From contig NZ_JAHESF010000002.1 of assembly GCF_018598225.1 (NCBI RefSeq), positions 372,001-436,000 on the forward strand: a stretch of 64,000 nucleotides of DNA, in the 5' to 3' direction. The notes beneath the pieces were generated by a model. The model saw only the letters and a list, made by a program, of their open reading frames with translations. It had not been told where the DNA came from and searched no databases. The stretch is from Chryseosolibacter histidinae. Lineage in GTDB: Bacteria; Bacteroidota; Bacteroidia; Cytophagales; Cyclobacteriaceae. Positions 33,748 to 42,306 of this stretch are shown here, one piece after another; positions within the stretch are counted from its first letter, which is position 1; each line of letters begins with the position of its first letter. The position numbers and the translations under genes were made by a program.

Positions 33748-34884
33748 TTATCCGTTGGAGGCTGGCACATAGTATTGCGCAGTCGAATTCGAAAAACGGT
33801 CTGTGACTGGTAACCTCGCGCTCGCCGATGTAAACTCAAACGATGAGTCGAGTTTACTGAGAACGTTAAAATGTTCTTTGGCCTTCCTTGAAAATCTCAA
33901 CCCTTCAGCATAGCTCCAGCGCGGAATACCCTGCCGGTAATTCTGCATGGATATTTTGTAAAGGATCGCCCAATGATCAACAAGGATCTTGCACGCCGTA
34001 AAAAGACTGTTGCGATTACCATAGACGTGATGGGGTTCGGCGCCGCATCCGTTGTATTCCAGGATCGAAAAATTACGCCCGCATTTCAGATCCTCTATCG
34101 AAGCACATTTTATATCGTAACGACCGTAATAGAAGTTTTTGCTGTAATGGCTCAGGTCATCAAATATTTTCAACAACCTCGCATCTTTCTCATGTTCCAG
34201 GCTCACCAACCTGCCGCCACGACTCAAATTCAGCGCATGCGATAACGCGAAACGATCGCCTGCGGGAATGATCGTGCCGAGTTTACTTTCATGTTTGGAG
34301 AGCAGTTCTTTCTGCCTGAACTGCGCGCGCGGGTAGCTCGCAATGAGCTCTCTTAACGTGCGTGTACCGTCACCGGTAACTTCCATCGGTTCCTTTTTCA
34401 GGAACCCGGTGATATGACCCGTGGCCTCCTGCGGATAACGATAATAGAATACACTGACCTCCAGGGGATACGTGACCAGCTCCTGGATGATATAGTCTAC
34501 CGGCATCACCGCGTGATATTGCTGGAGCTGCTCAGTGGACTCGACCTTCCTGAACATAAACCCCATCATGCCTGCGTTGGGCTTCACCGCTAATGGAAAA
34601 GACAACTGATGATTTGCCAGGTGAGCGTTGATCTCCGAAAACGACATCGATGGAGAAACATAAACACTCTTCGGATAGGTTGACGGCGGCAACTGATCGT
34701 AGATCTCTTTCTTGGTCTCGCCAATAAAACCTCCGAAAATGATACCTGGATTAGAGGGCATGAAAAACCAGAACGACCGGGCTTTCAAACAATTCCAGAG
34801 CCAGAATGGTCCGATGAGAATGTACTTTATAAACCAGTGCCAGTCCTCCCAGTGCGTTATATAATAAATCGCTTTTCTAACCAT
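33748..34884 (-). CDS. ATP-grasp ligase-like protein
   Basis: 378 residues. The N-terminal 45 contain aromatic hydrophobic stretches (WFIKYILIGPFWLWNCLKARSF) that may attach it to membrane. The ATP-grasp core shows FPLAVKPNAGMMGFMF (phosphate-binding strand), YIIQELVTYPLEVSVFYYR, DGTRTLRELI, and the metal-binding ends GRYDIKCAS and ILEYNGCGAEPHH. Enzymes of this fold join a carboxylate to an amine using ATP. It is the first gene of a three-gene operon with an N-hydroxylase and DUF1989 protein, suggesting it builds or tailors a small amide-containing metabolite. Confidence 0.8.
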   Translation of the reverse strand: MVRKAIYYITHWEDWHWFIKYILIGPFWLWNCLKARSFWFFMPSNPGIIFGGFIGETKKEIYDQLPPSTYPKSVYVSPSMSFSEINAHLANHQLSFPLAVKPNAGMMGFMFRKVESTEQLQQYHAVMPVDYIIQELVTYPLEVSVFYYRYPQEATGHITGFLKKEPMEVTGDGTRTLRELIASYPRAQFRQKELLSKHESKLGTIIPAGDRFALSHALNLSRGGRLVSLEHEKDARLLKIFDDLSHYSKNFYYGRYDIKCASIEDLKCGRNFSILEYNGCGAEPHHVYGNRNSLFTACKILVDHWAILYKISMQNYRQGIPRWSYAEGLRFSRKAKEHFNVLSKLDSSFEFTSASARLPVTDRFSNSTAQYYVPASNG

Positions 34885-35012
34885 ACCCCTCTTGCCTACC
34901 CTAATTCATAATTCTAAAAAACAATGCCGTCATGCCCCGATTCTTCCGAAAACGTCGCCCGCCCACAAAAAAATTGTAACGGCCGCTGGAATATAGCCGC
35001 TCGATCTGTTTA

Positions 35013-35137
35013 GATTTGAGATATTAATCCCGATAGCTATCGGGATGAGATTGGAGACCAGTTACCGGCGCTCACGGAAGTACTTGCGCCATCATCTTAT
35101 GTCTCATATCTCACATCTAACGTCTCACATCTATCAC
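35013..35137. repeat. word-repeat hairpin, GAGATTTGAGAT / ATCTCACATCTAA family
   Basis: The left side has TTTGAGATATT and GATGAGATTGGAGA; the right side (35097-35137) has TCTTATGTCTCATATCTCAC and repeats, the reverse complement. It contains the perfect 20-nt palindrome ATCCCGATAGCTATCGGGAT at 35027-35046. It lies between divergent genes and reaches the YciI-like start codon. Confidence 0.7.
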
Positions 35138-35139
35138 CT

Positions 35140-35433
35140 ATGTTCATTATCAACCTGAATTACATTGTTCCGCTGGAGAAGCTCGATGCACACATGACTG
35201 ACCATGTGAAATTCCTGCAGAAGTACTATAAGAAAAATGTGTTCGTGGCCTCGGGCCGCAAGGTGCCGAGAACCGGTGGCATCATCCTGGCGCTGGCGGG
35301 CTCGAAAGAAGAAGTTGAGCAGATCATCAGCGAAGATCCGTTTTACACACACAAGCTTGCAGAATTCACGATAACGGAGTTTCTAACATCTCAATATCAT
35401 CCTGAGCTGAAGAAGCTTCTGGGGAAAGGCTGA
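35140..35433 (+). CDS. YciI-like protein
   Basis: 97 residues with the YciI/dimeric alpha-beta barrel pattern: FIINLNYIVPLEKLDAHMTDHVKFLQKYY, then GIILALAGSKEEVEQIISEDPFYTHKLAEFTITEF. The His in the first helix (DxHxxDH) and the DPF motif are characteristic. The catalytic role of the family is unclear. It stands alone, about 100 nt before the five-gene MoxR operon in the same direction. Confidence 0.87.
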   Translation: MFIINLNYIVPLEKLDAHMTDHVKFLQKYYKKNVFVASGRKVPRTGGIILALAGSKEEVEQIISEDPFYTHKLAEFTITEFLTSQYHPELKKLLGKG

Positions 35434-35531
35434 GGGTTTCAGTCCTGCCTGGAAAAATACCCTGATGTAAGATTATAGTGAATTGAATATTTTTTCTCAT
35501 TCCTATTCCTGCTATACTGCCAGGTAGTTCC

Positions 35532-36188
35532 ATGAAAGCTCGCGACAACAACTATTTCGATAAAATGATCCGGCACCTTCGGCAGCACGAAGAAGTGATG
35601 CTCTATGGCAACCTACTGAACATTACCGCGGAAGAGGCCGATGATGTGGTGGATTTTCTAAAAGAAGAATATGAGCGGGAGGCGTTGAATCATCCGTATG
35701 AAGTGCCGTTATACAATCCTGTGGCATCACGATGGGCCGCACAAACGGTCTATATCAGTGCGCAGCTGATGTTATTCCGCGAGAATAAACCGGAGGATCT
35801 TGGTCTTCTGCTGCCGGCGTTCCCGTTTGAGCGAGATGCTGCTGCCATGCTGTCGGCCGATCTGTGCCTGCGGTTCCTGCCGGTCATGATCACCCACCTC
35901 AAGTTGATAGACAGTGACGATCCGTTGATCGCGCTGCTGGAGACCAGGCTCGAACAATGGCATTACTCCGGTGTTGCGTATGCGCTCGAGGTGTCGAAGC
36001 TCGATTTCACACCGGTCGTTTCAGATCCTTGCCTGCATGCTTTATATTGCAACCGAATTATTCAACATAAAAAACTTGCCTTAGCCCGCCATCCCGCATT
36101 TGAAACCTCCATCCGCGCCTTTTTAGGGATCTATGGAACGCAACTGTGGAGCGAATTTACAGAGGCTATATCTCCAACGCTACCATGA
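35532..36188 (+). CDS. first gene of MoxR-vWA-propeller operon, uncharacterised helical protein
   Basis: 218 residues, no signal or membrane segment, and predicted mostly helical (MIRHLRQHEEVMLYGNLLNI, EADDVVDFLKEEYEREAL, SRWAAQTVYISAQLMLFREN). No known catalytic motif. Its TGA overlaps the MoxR start by 4 nt (ATGA), making it a fixed part of the operon. By position it may correspond to one of the bpX accessory domains defined for MoxR-vWA-beta-propeller ternary systems, but which one cannot be settled by eye. Confidence 0.8.
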   Translation: MKARDNNYFDKMIRHLRQHEEVMLYGNLLNITAEEADDVVDFLKEEYEREALNHPYEVPLYNPVASRWAAQTVYISAQLMLFRENKPEDLGLLLPAFPFERDAAAMLSADLCLRFLPVMITHLKLIDSDDPLIALLETRLEQWHYSGVAYALEVSKLDFTPVVSDPCLHALYCNRIIQHKKLALARHPAFETSIRAFLGIYGTQLWSEFTEAISPTLP

Positions 36189-37315
36189 ATACCATCGATA
36201 AGCTCAACCGGGTTTTACAATTCGTAAAAGATTCTTTTGTCGGAAAAAATGATATTGTTGACCTGCTCGGCATCAGCCTGATCGCCCGTGAAAATGCTTT
36301 CCTTCTCGGACCTCCCGGCACAGCCAAAAGCGCCATCATCCGGCAACTGTCCGATTGCATTGAAGGAGGCCGGAACTTCGAATACCTTCTGACGCGGTTT
36401 ACAGAACCCAACGAGATCTTCGGCCCGTTCGATATCCGGAAATTGAAAGAAGGCGAGCTCATTACCAACACGGAAGGCATGATGCCCGAAGCTTCCATGG
36501 TTTTCCTCGACGAGATCTTCAATGCCAACAGCGCCATCCTCAACAGCTTGCTCATGGCCCTGAACGAGCGCCTGTTCAGACGTGGAAAAGAAACGCGAAA
36601 ATTGCCGGCCCTCATGTTTGTAGGCGCCAGCAATGTGCTGCCGGAAGACGAAGCACTCAACGCATTGCTGGACCGGTTCCTGATCCGCATCCGTTGTGAC
36701 TATGTAGATACAGACCTGCTGGAAGAAGTTCTGCTGGCGGGATGGAACATGGAACGCCAGTCAGCAGAAAAACCGGTGATCACTCCGCAGGAGATCATCG
36801 AATTACAACAACGCAGCCGGCAGGTAGACCTGTCTCCCATCCGGAAACAATTCGTGGATGTGGTGCATAATCTGAGGAACACAGGAATTAAAGTGTCGGA
36901 CAGGCGCGCCGTGAAGATCCAGAACCTGCTGGCAGCCAGCGCCCTCATGTGCAACAGAACCGAAGCCATCAAATCGGACCTCTGGGTTCTGAAATACATC
37001 TGGGACACTGAAGAGCAGATCGAAATACTGGCGGGCATCATCGACGCCATCATCGAAAAAGATACTACTGCCCAACAGGTCCATCCCCAGGCGCGTTACA
37101 ACAAGACGCCCAACGCCGAAGAGCTCATCAAGGAAGTTCAGCTGCTGGCCAGCCGGTGGCACTCCGGCAATTTATCATTCGAAGAACAAAATGTTATAAA
37201 AGACAAGCTCCGGTATGTTCAGACGCGCTGCAACTGGATCAAAAAGAATGAGCACAAAGAGCACATTCGCGCTGAAATTGAGCAACTATGGAAAAAAATG
37301 CTGGAGGTAGTATAA
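36185..37315 (+). CDS. MoxR-family AAA+ ATPase
   Basis: 376 residues from the ATG at 36185 that overlaps the previous stop; an earlier in-frame Met lies inside the previous gene. Walker A is G42PPGTAKS49, Walker B at about 105-110 (MVFLDEIF), sensor 1 in MFVGASNVLP, an Arg finger region in LLDRFLIRIRCDY, and a C-terminal lid with LSPIRKQFVDVVHNLRNTGIKVSDRR. It is RavA-like in the spacing of these motifs. MoxR ATPases remodel or assemble partner proteins, classically with a vWA protein; that partner is encoded two genes downstream. It overlaps the next gene by 28 nt. Confidence 0.92.
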   Translation: MNTIDKLNRVLQFVKDSFVGKNDIVDLLGISLIARENAFLLGPPGTAKSAIIRQLSDCIEGGRNFEYLLTRFTEPNEIFGPFDIRKLKEGELITNTEGMMPEASMVFLDEIFNANSAILNSLLMALNERLFRRGKETRKLPALMFVGASNVLPEDEALNALLDRFLIRIRCDYVDTDLLEEVLLAGWNMERQSAEKPVITPQEIIELQQRSRQVDLSPIRKQFVDVVHNLRNTGIKVSDRRAVKIQNLLAASALMCNRTEAIKSDLWVLKYIWDTEEQIEILAGIIDAIIEKDTTAQQVHPQARYNKTPNAEELIKEVQLLASRWHSGNLSFEEQNVIKDKLRYVQTRCNWIKKNEHKEHIRAEIEQLWKKMLEVV

Positions 37316-38031
37316 AGTATTACCTGGCGGTCAGCGCTGAATATAAAAACGACCTTGCACGCATCAGGCAATGGAGCCATCTCAAAGTTGGCTTCGATGA
37401 GCACCTGATATGGGTGAAAGATTTTGAGCATGCGCAGATCCATTCCGGGGAAGTGAGATCGATACCTTTCGGGCGGGCGTTTTACGAAAAAGGAAACCAG
37501 CTTTTTCCGTTAGACAGCCAGCTGCCGGAACGTTTTGTGCCTTCACTGCTGTGGACGCCGATAGACCGAGCGTTGCCCGTAAAGCTTCCCTCGCTGAATC
37601 ATCACTATTTTGGCATCGATGAAAGGCTTCAGATCAACCTCGTACAGCGCCACACGGAGGCGGAAGCCGTAGCCATGATCACCTCAGCAAGTGTACTCGG
37701 GGCGTATCTCAAATCCGCACCTTCCATCAGGCTGGAGAAGATCCGCTGGACCATACTGGAAGCGGATCAGGTGTTTCTGCTGGGAACACCGTTGCTGCCA
37801 TTGTCGGGCGACACGTTCTGGGCGCGAAAAGACCTCTTGCTTCCTTCCGGCTTTGATTTCGAGCAATATATACTCTCCGATACCATTCAAAAAATAATCA
37901 ATCCGGCGAGAGATTGCTGGGTGATCTGGCATAACGACAGCACGTATTCATTGATATTGAAAGAACACCTGGTGACGTTGTCCCGGAGCTCCTTCCGTCT
38001 GAGTTTTAATCATCCTGAAAAAGACCTTTGA
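37288..38031 (+). CDS. uncharacterised protein of MoxR-vWA-propeller operon
   Basis: 247 residues, cytoplasmic. It starts inside the 3' end of the MoxR gene (28-nt overlap) and ends 4 nt into the next start (TTGA). It is mixed alpha/beta with no recognised motif. Recurring hydrophobic-aromatic strands (FEHAQIHSGEVRSIPFGRAFY; EADQVFLLGTPLLPL) suggest a beta-rich fold. It probably is one of the bpX-type partner domains of ternary MoxR-vWA systems; this is an inference from position and size. Confidence 0.78.
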   Translation: MEKNAGGSIKYYLAVSAEYKNDLARIRQWSHLKVGFDEHLIWVKDFEHAQIHSGEVRSIPFGRAFYEKGNQLFPLDSQLPERFVPSLLWTPIDRALPVKLPSLNHHYFGIDERLQINLVQRHTEAEAVAMITSASVLGAYLKSAPSIRLEKIRWTILEADQVFLLGTPLLPLSGDTFWARKDLLLPSGFDFEQYILSDTIQKIINPARDCWVIWHNDSTYSLILKEHLVTLSRSSFRLSFNHPEKDL

Positions 38032-40595
38032 GCCATACACATCATTATTTTCAATCTTACGAATCGTACTTCTGGCAATGGGAAGATGATGGCGACGTCA
38101 TTGCCATTCCGCGGGAAAGTACCATCGTGTATAAAGATTTTGTCGGCGACATCATCGAGAAGCTTTCACCGCAAGGCCTTCCTCCTTTTGGATCGCTGTT
38201 GCTCACGCTGATCGCCACCAATCCCAACGGCGCCGCTTCGTTGGATACAGTCTATGACATTGTGAGCAAGGCCCTGAAAACCACCGATGATGCCAGTCTC
38301 CGCAGTGCCATAGATTTTCTGAAACTTCTAACGGGACTGCCCCCTGCTTACAAACAGGGGAAGAGAAGGATCATGCTCTTCCAGGTTCTTTTTGAAGGAT
38401 GCCACAACATTCTTTCGCTCAGAAGCTCAGCAAGTATTTATGCACAGTATAAGGACGGCATTCAGGACTTCGAAAAAATATCCCGAAAGATCAGCCTTGA
38501 CAGGAGTGTCATCGACAACGACTTCAGAACAATAGGTCTTCTCCGCCATAAGTTCGACAGCACAGACGCCATCATCGAAAAGATCGCTGCCGTTCCCGAC
38601 CTGCAGCAATACGAGATCACGTTTGAAGATACGCCTGTTATAGAAGACGAGCCTGCTCCGCTCGATGTTATCGATGAGCTCATCAACAACCAAAAGACCT
38701 TTGCCGTAGGGTCGCTGGTGCGATGGCTTTGGGGAGGGTTGAACATCCCCGTACACAGCACGTTGCCCAGCCAGCAGCCCCTGGGAGGAATTTCGGATCT
38801 TACCAACAAAGGAGATCTCGATAAGCTTCTCATCTCTGAATTCGCCAATGACGATCTGTTCTTTTTGTCACGGCTGGCAAACAATGAAGCGTTGTACCTT
38901 CATCGCGAAATTCCACCGGCCAATAATCATTTGCAACGTTTTGTTTTGATCGATGCCTCGTTAAAAAACTGGGGCACGCCCAAAGCCGTCGCCTTTGCGG
39001 TAATGCTGGCCATCGCAAAACATCCAAAAACTGATATTGCCTGCGCAGCCTTCGTACTGGGAAGCGACAACTATTACCCGGTGTCTGTAGAAAACATCGA
39101 CACCATCATCGATGCGCTGCAGATCGTGGAAGGAGCGCTCCACGCCGCCAATAGCCTGGCAGCTTTTCTGAAGGCACACGCCACGGACCGGAACAAGGAA
39201 ATATTTTTTATCACCGAGCCTTCCACCCTCAGGCAGCCTTCTTTGTTAAAGGTGATGAACGAGCACCATCAGCACATCCACTACCAGGTGCTGACCGATG
39301 CGGATGGGAATGTGGATGTTTACAAGCGGTACCGTAACAGCAAAAAGCACGTTCAACATATCAGGCTTCCACTGGAGGATCTTTGGAAGAAGCGTCCATC
39401 CACTGCTCCTCGTGATGCTCCTCCGGTCAATAAGCAACCTGAGCTCCTGGCGGATTATCCGATCCTGGTAAGGAGTACCGGTAATGCAAAAAAAATACTG
39501 GCCGCCCCGGATGGCGAGATCTTTCTGTTGAACAACGAGCGGGCTGTGCTCAGGCTCTTCGACAAATCGGCCGGGCTACCAAACCACGGCTGGGACCTGG
39601 TGTGCCAGAACCTTCCTTTTAAAACAGATATCTTTGAAGTAGGTATTTCCGATCAGGGGCAATACGTTATATTGTTGTTCAATACTCCTAAACGCGAGAT
39701 CTTCCTGTTGAACCTCTCCACGGGCGAAAATCATACGGTTATTTTTAAAGGGTGGAAATCGACAGCCTGGCCTTCTTTTATTTTCGACGCAGGGAAGTTT
39801 TTGCATTACAGTGACAACAAGTGCTGGACCATTTCCACTGGCGGCGTGGTGGAAGTTGATTCGGCTAAATACCCGCGGCAGGAATTTTTTCAACGCAAGG
39901 AAGCCATCGCAGACGTCTTCCGCAAGTATGTACAGCCTCACACGATGTTCAAAAGGATAAACAAGGTATTTATCAACACATCGGGAGAATTGGTGTTTAG
40001 CAAGCACACCTTGCACTTTGTTGACTACGGCAAATACTTAAGACTGGCGCCGGCAACAAGCCAGGCCGTAAAAATCCGGGCCAGCACAAGCGATCACCGC
40101 ATCTTCACTTTTAACGACGGCAGTACGGTTGAAGTCAACCGATCCGGTCTTTTCATACTGAAAAGCAGTGACAGCGCCATAGAGAATTTGTACATACCTA
40201 CCACACTCGATTTTGCAGTGGGCGTCGCTACGCCTACCATATTCGCTGGCAACGATTACTATTACAAAGGCGGGGTTTGTGAAGTCATCCTCAAAGATCC
40301 TGGAAAAAACAGACTGGCTGCCGCGAAGGTCATTAAAGAATCAATGGAATTTTCATTGCAGGAATGTAAATATTTTGTCGATCACGGCGGCCCGATTACG
40401 TTAAAGGCATCTTTCGCAAAACAAAAAGCTGAAGACTTCCGTACGGCCATGAAAGAAGTGGGCGCAGATGTTGAGATCCGGCAGGCCGGAACCACGGCGC
40501 AAACAATCATGCCGCGAGAATTCATTGACAAATACCTCAGGCGATACATCGATACAATCATCAACCATGGAGCTCAAGGTCATACCCAATCATAA
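38028..40595 (+). CDS. vWA / beta-propeller protein with C-terminal ribosomal L7/L12-like domain
   Basis: 855 residues, starting at TTG (38028) that overlaps the previous stop; no other in-frame Met occurs before about residue 116, so the TTG start is well supported. Residues about 1-300: uncharacterised helical region. About 303-430: vWA-like Rossmann domain, but the MIDAS motif is degenerate (D309-A-S311-L-K313). About 480-740: beta-propeller-like repeats (EVGISDQGQYVILLF, FIFDAGKFLHYSDNKCWTIS). About 750-830: a domain matching the L7/L12 C-terminal domain (VIKESMEFSLQECKYFVDHG, KAEDFRTAMKEVGADVEI). Proposed as the central vWA partner of the MoxR ATPase. Confidence 0.82.
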   Translation: MSHTHHYFQSYESYFWQWEDDGDVIAIPRESTIVYKDFVGDIIEKLSPQGLPPFGSLLLTLIATNPNGAASLDTVYDIVSKALKTTDDASLRSAIDFLKLLTGLPPAYKQGKRRIMLFQVLFEGCHNILSLRSSASIYAQYKDGIQDFEKISRKISLDRSVIDNDFRTIGLLRHKFDSTDAIIEKIAAVPDLQQYEITFEDTPVIEDEPAPLDVIDELINNQKTFAVGSLVRWLWGGLNIPVHSTLPSQQPLGGISDLTNKGDLDKLLISEFANDDLFFLSRLANNEALYLHREIPPANNHLQRFVLIDASLKNWGTPKAVAFAVMLAIAKHPKTDIACAAFVLGSDNYYPVSVENIDTIIDALQIVEGALHAANSLAAFLKAHATDRNKEIFFITEPSTLRQPSLLKVMNEHHQHIHYQVLTDADGNVDVYKRYRNSKKHVQHIRLPLEDLWKKRPSTAPRDAPPVNKQPELLADYPILVRSTGNAKKILAAPDGEIFLLNNERAVLRLFDKSAGLPNHGWDLVCQNLPFKTDIFEVGISDQGQYVILLFNTPKREIFLLNLSTGENHTVIFKGWKSTAWPSFIFDAGKFLHYSDNKCWTISTGGVVEVDSAKYPRQEFFQRKEAIADVFRKYVQPHTMFKRINKVFINTSGELVFSKHTLHFVDYGKYLRLAPATSQAVKIRASTSDHRIFTFNDGSTVEVNRSGLFILKSSDSAIENLYIPTTLDFAVGVATPTIFAGNDYYYKGGVCEVILKDPGKNRLAAAKVIKESMEFSLQECKYFVDHGGPITLKASFAKQKAEDFRTAMKEVGADVEIRQAGTTAQTIMPREFIDKYLRRYIDTIINHGAQGHTQS

Positions 40596-42279
40596 GAACA
40601 GCTTCCCCCTTAGGGCACTGCTGATCAGGAGCAAGTCAGTAGCTGAATGGATCAGGGAAATCCAGCGCCTGGATCTTTCCCTGAGTGACATGCAGGTCCA
40701 TCCGGTGCCGGATATGACGCCCAATAGCATCTGGGGTTGCCTCCTGATCTTCGGGCAGAGCTTGTCGCGCGATAAGGCCGGCAGGCATCAGCTTTGCCAG
40801 TCTGTTACACCCGAGCTGTTCATTCCCGAATATTCAACACTCTATCCGATGCCCACCAACGTGGAATTGGAAAAACTATTTTCTTCCAAGTATGTTGTGC
40901 ATCCCGAGTTCGGATGGGTTGAGCTGCCGGAAGCATTGAGCTTTCAGGACGTCATCAGTGACCCTGTCAGAAAACCCGTCAGCGTTACAAAGCCTGCCCC
41001 TGCTACTTTTGTTCCCATGACCATCCGTGGTTTTCAGATCCATGCCGTTCCGCCAGAAGATGTATTGAAGAACCTGGAAGAACGTGTCTTTCCCAGGCGC
41101 GAGAAACTGGAGAACAAACCGCTCAACCTCCTGGAAAAGATCAGGCTTTCTTTCTACAGGGCGATCTTCCGGAAAACCGAAGATGAAGGCGGGAAAGGAA
41201 CTGAAAAGACTGGACTGGGCGAAAAGCTTCAGTCGTGGTATCAAAAATTGTTTAAGTCAGGAAATGGATGGGGCAAGATCCAGCAAGACTTCGAAGAACT
41301 GGAAAAAAGAAATCAAAAGCAGATCGAGCGGCTCATGGACCTGCTTAAGAACGATCCGGATGAGGCGCTGAAATACGCTATCCCCCTTGACCAGGAAGGC
41401 AGTACGCGCGGAGGAGCGCACGCACAACTGGATATGTCAAGGCGGTGGCTTGATTTCTCGCTCTTTAGTAACAGTGGCGGCGGGTCAGGATCCGGAATCG
41501 TTAACATTGGCGATCGTTACTATGAGCTGCAAAAGCAATACAACGCCACGGCTGAGGAGCTCATCAAAAGAGGTGAGTATCAGAAAGCCGCGTTTGTTTA
41601 TATGAAGCTGCTGAAGAACCATTTAAAAGCGGCAGAAACATTGGAAGCCGGAAAGTATTACCAGGAAGCAGCCACGATCTATCTCAAACATGCCGGTAAT
41701 AAACAAAGGGCGGCAGCATGTTATGAGAAAGGAAACATGGTGATGGATGCCATTGCCCTTTATCAGGAGCTTGACGACCACGAGAAGGTGGGAGATCTGT
41801 ACATGACCATTTCCAAAAGAACACAGGCGCTCACGCACTACGAAAAAGTAGTGAACAACTATAAAACAAGGGGGCAGTATGTAAAAGCGTCGCTGGTCTG
41901 TAAGGATAAGATGGATGATCTGCCGGCAGGGCAATCGTTGCTGATGGAGGGATGGAGAAGTAACCGCGACGCCGTAAACTGCCTGAACAGCTACTTCTCT
42001 AATATTCCCGAAATAGGCGACCTGAATAAAGCGCTCCATGCCATCTACCAAAACGAGGTGACAGCACAAAACCGCGAATCGTTTCTCAACGTGATCAAAC
42101 ACGAGTACCGCAAAAAAAATGAGCTGCGCAATGCGATCCAGGAAATGGCCTACGAGATCGTAGCGGCGCAGATCCCGTTCAATCCCTCCATCGTATCCGA
42201 ATTGAAAGACTTCAACCCTGACAACAAAGAGCTGCTGAAAGATACTTTGCGTTTTAAGCTAAACCAGAAAAACCGCTGA
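40567..42279 (+). CDS. bpX6-like plus TPR protein, last gene of MoxR operon
   Basis: 570 residues from the ATG at 40567, which overlaps the previous gene by 29 nt. Residues 1-135 form an N-terminal domain (SFPLRALLIRSKSVAEWIRE, HPVPDMTPNSIWGCLLIFG) that resembles the bpX6 domain of MoxR-vWA-beta-propeller systems. About 165-300 is a charged linker with coiled-coil character. About 320-440 holds TPR-like repeats (EELIKRGEYQKAAFVYMKLL; AGKYYQEAATIYLKHAG; KGNMVMDAIALYQELDD). The rest is helical. It is likely a scaffold for the complex. A gap of only 27 nt separates it from the convergent PAP2 gene. Confidence 0.8.
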   Translation: MELKVIPNHKNSFPLRALLIRSKSVAEWIREIQRLDLSLSDMQVHPVPDMTPNSIWGCLLIFGQSLSRDKAGRHQLCQSVTPELFIPEYSTLYPMPTNVELEKLFSSKYVVHPEFGWVELPEALSFQDVISDPVRKPVSVTKPAPATFVPMTIRGFQIHAVPPEDVLKNLEERVFPRREKLENKPLNLLEKIRLSFYRAIFRKTEDEGGKGTEKTGLGEKLQSWYQKLFKSGNGWGKIQQDFEELEKRNQKQIERLMDLLKNDPDEALKYAIPLDQEGSTRGGAHAQLDMSRRWLDFSLFSNSGGGSGSGIVNIGDRYYELQKQYNATAEELIKRGEYQKAAFVYMKLLKNHLKAAETLEAGKYYQEAATIYLKHAGNKQRAAACYEKGNMVMDAIALYQELDDHEKVGDLYMTISKRTQALTHYEKVVNNYKTRGQYVKASLVCKDKMDDLPAGQSLLMEGWRSNRDAVNCLNSYFSNIPEIGDLNKALHAIYQNEVTAQNRESFLNVIKHEYRKKNELRNAIQEMAYEIVAAQIPFNPSIVSELKDFNPDNKELLKDTLRFKLNQKNR

Positions 42280-42306
42280 TCGTGCTTTAACTTATTAATG
42301 TTTCCG

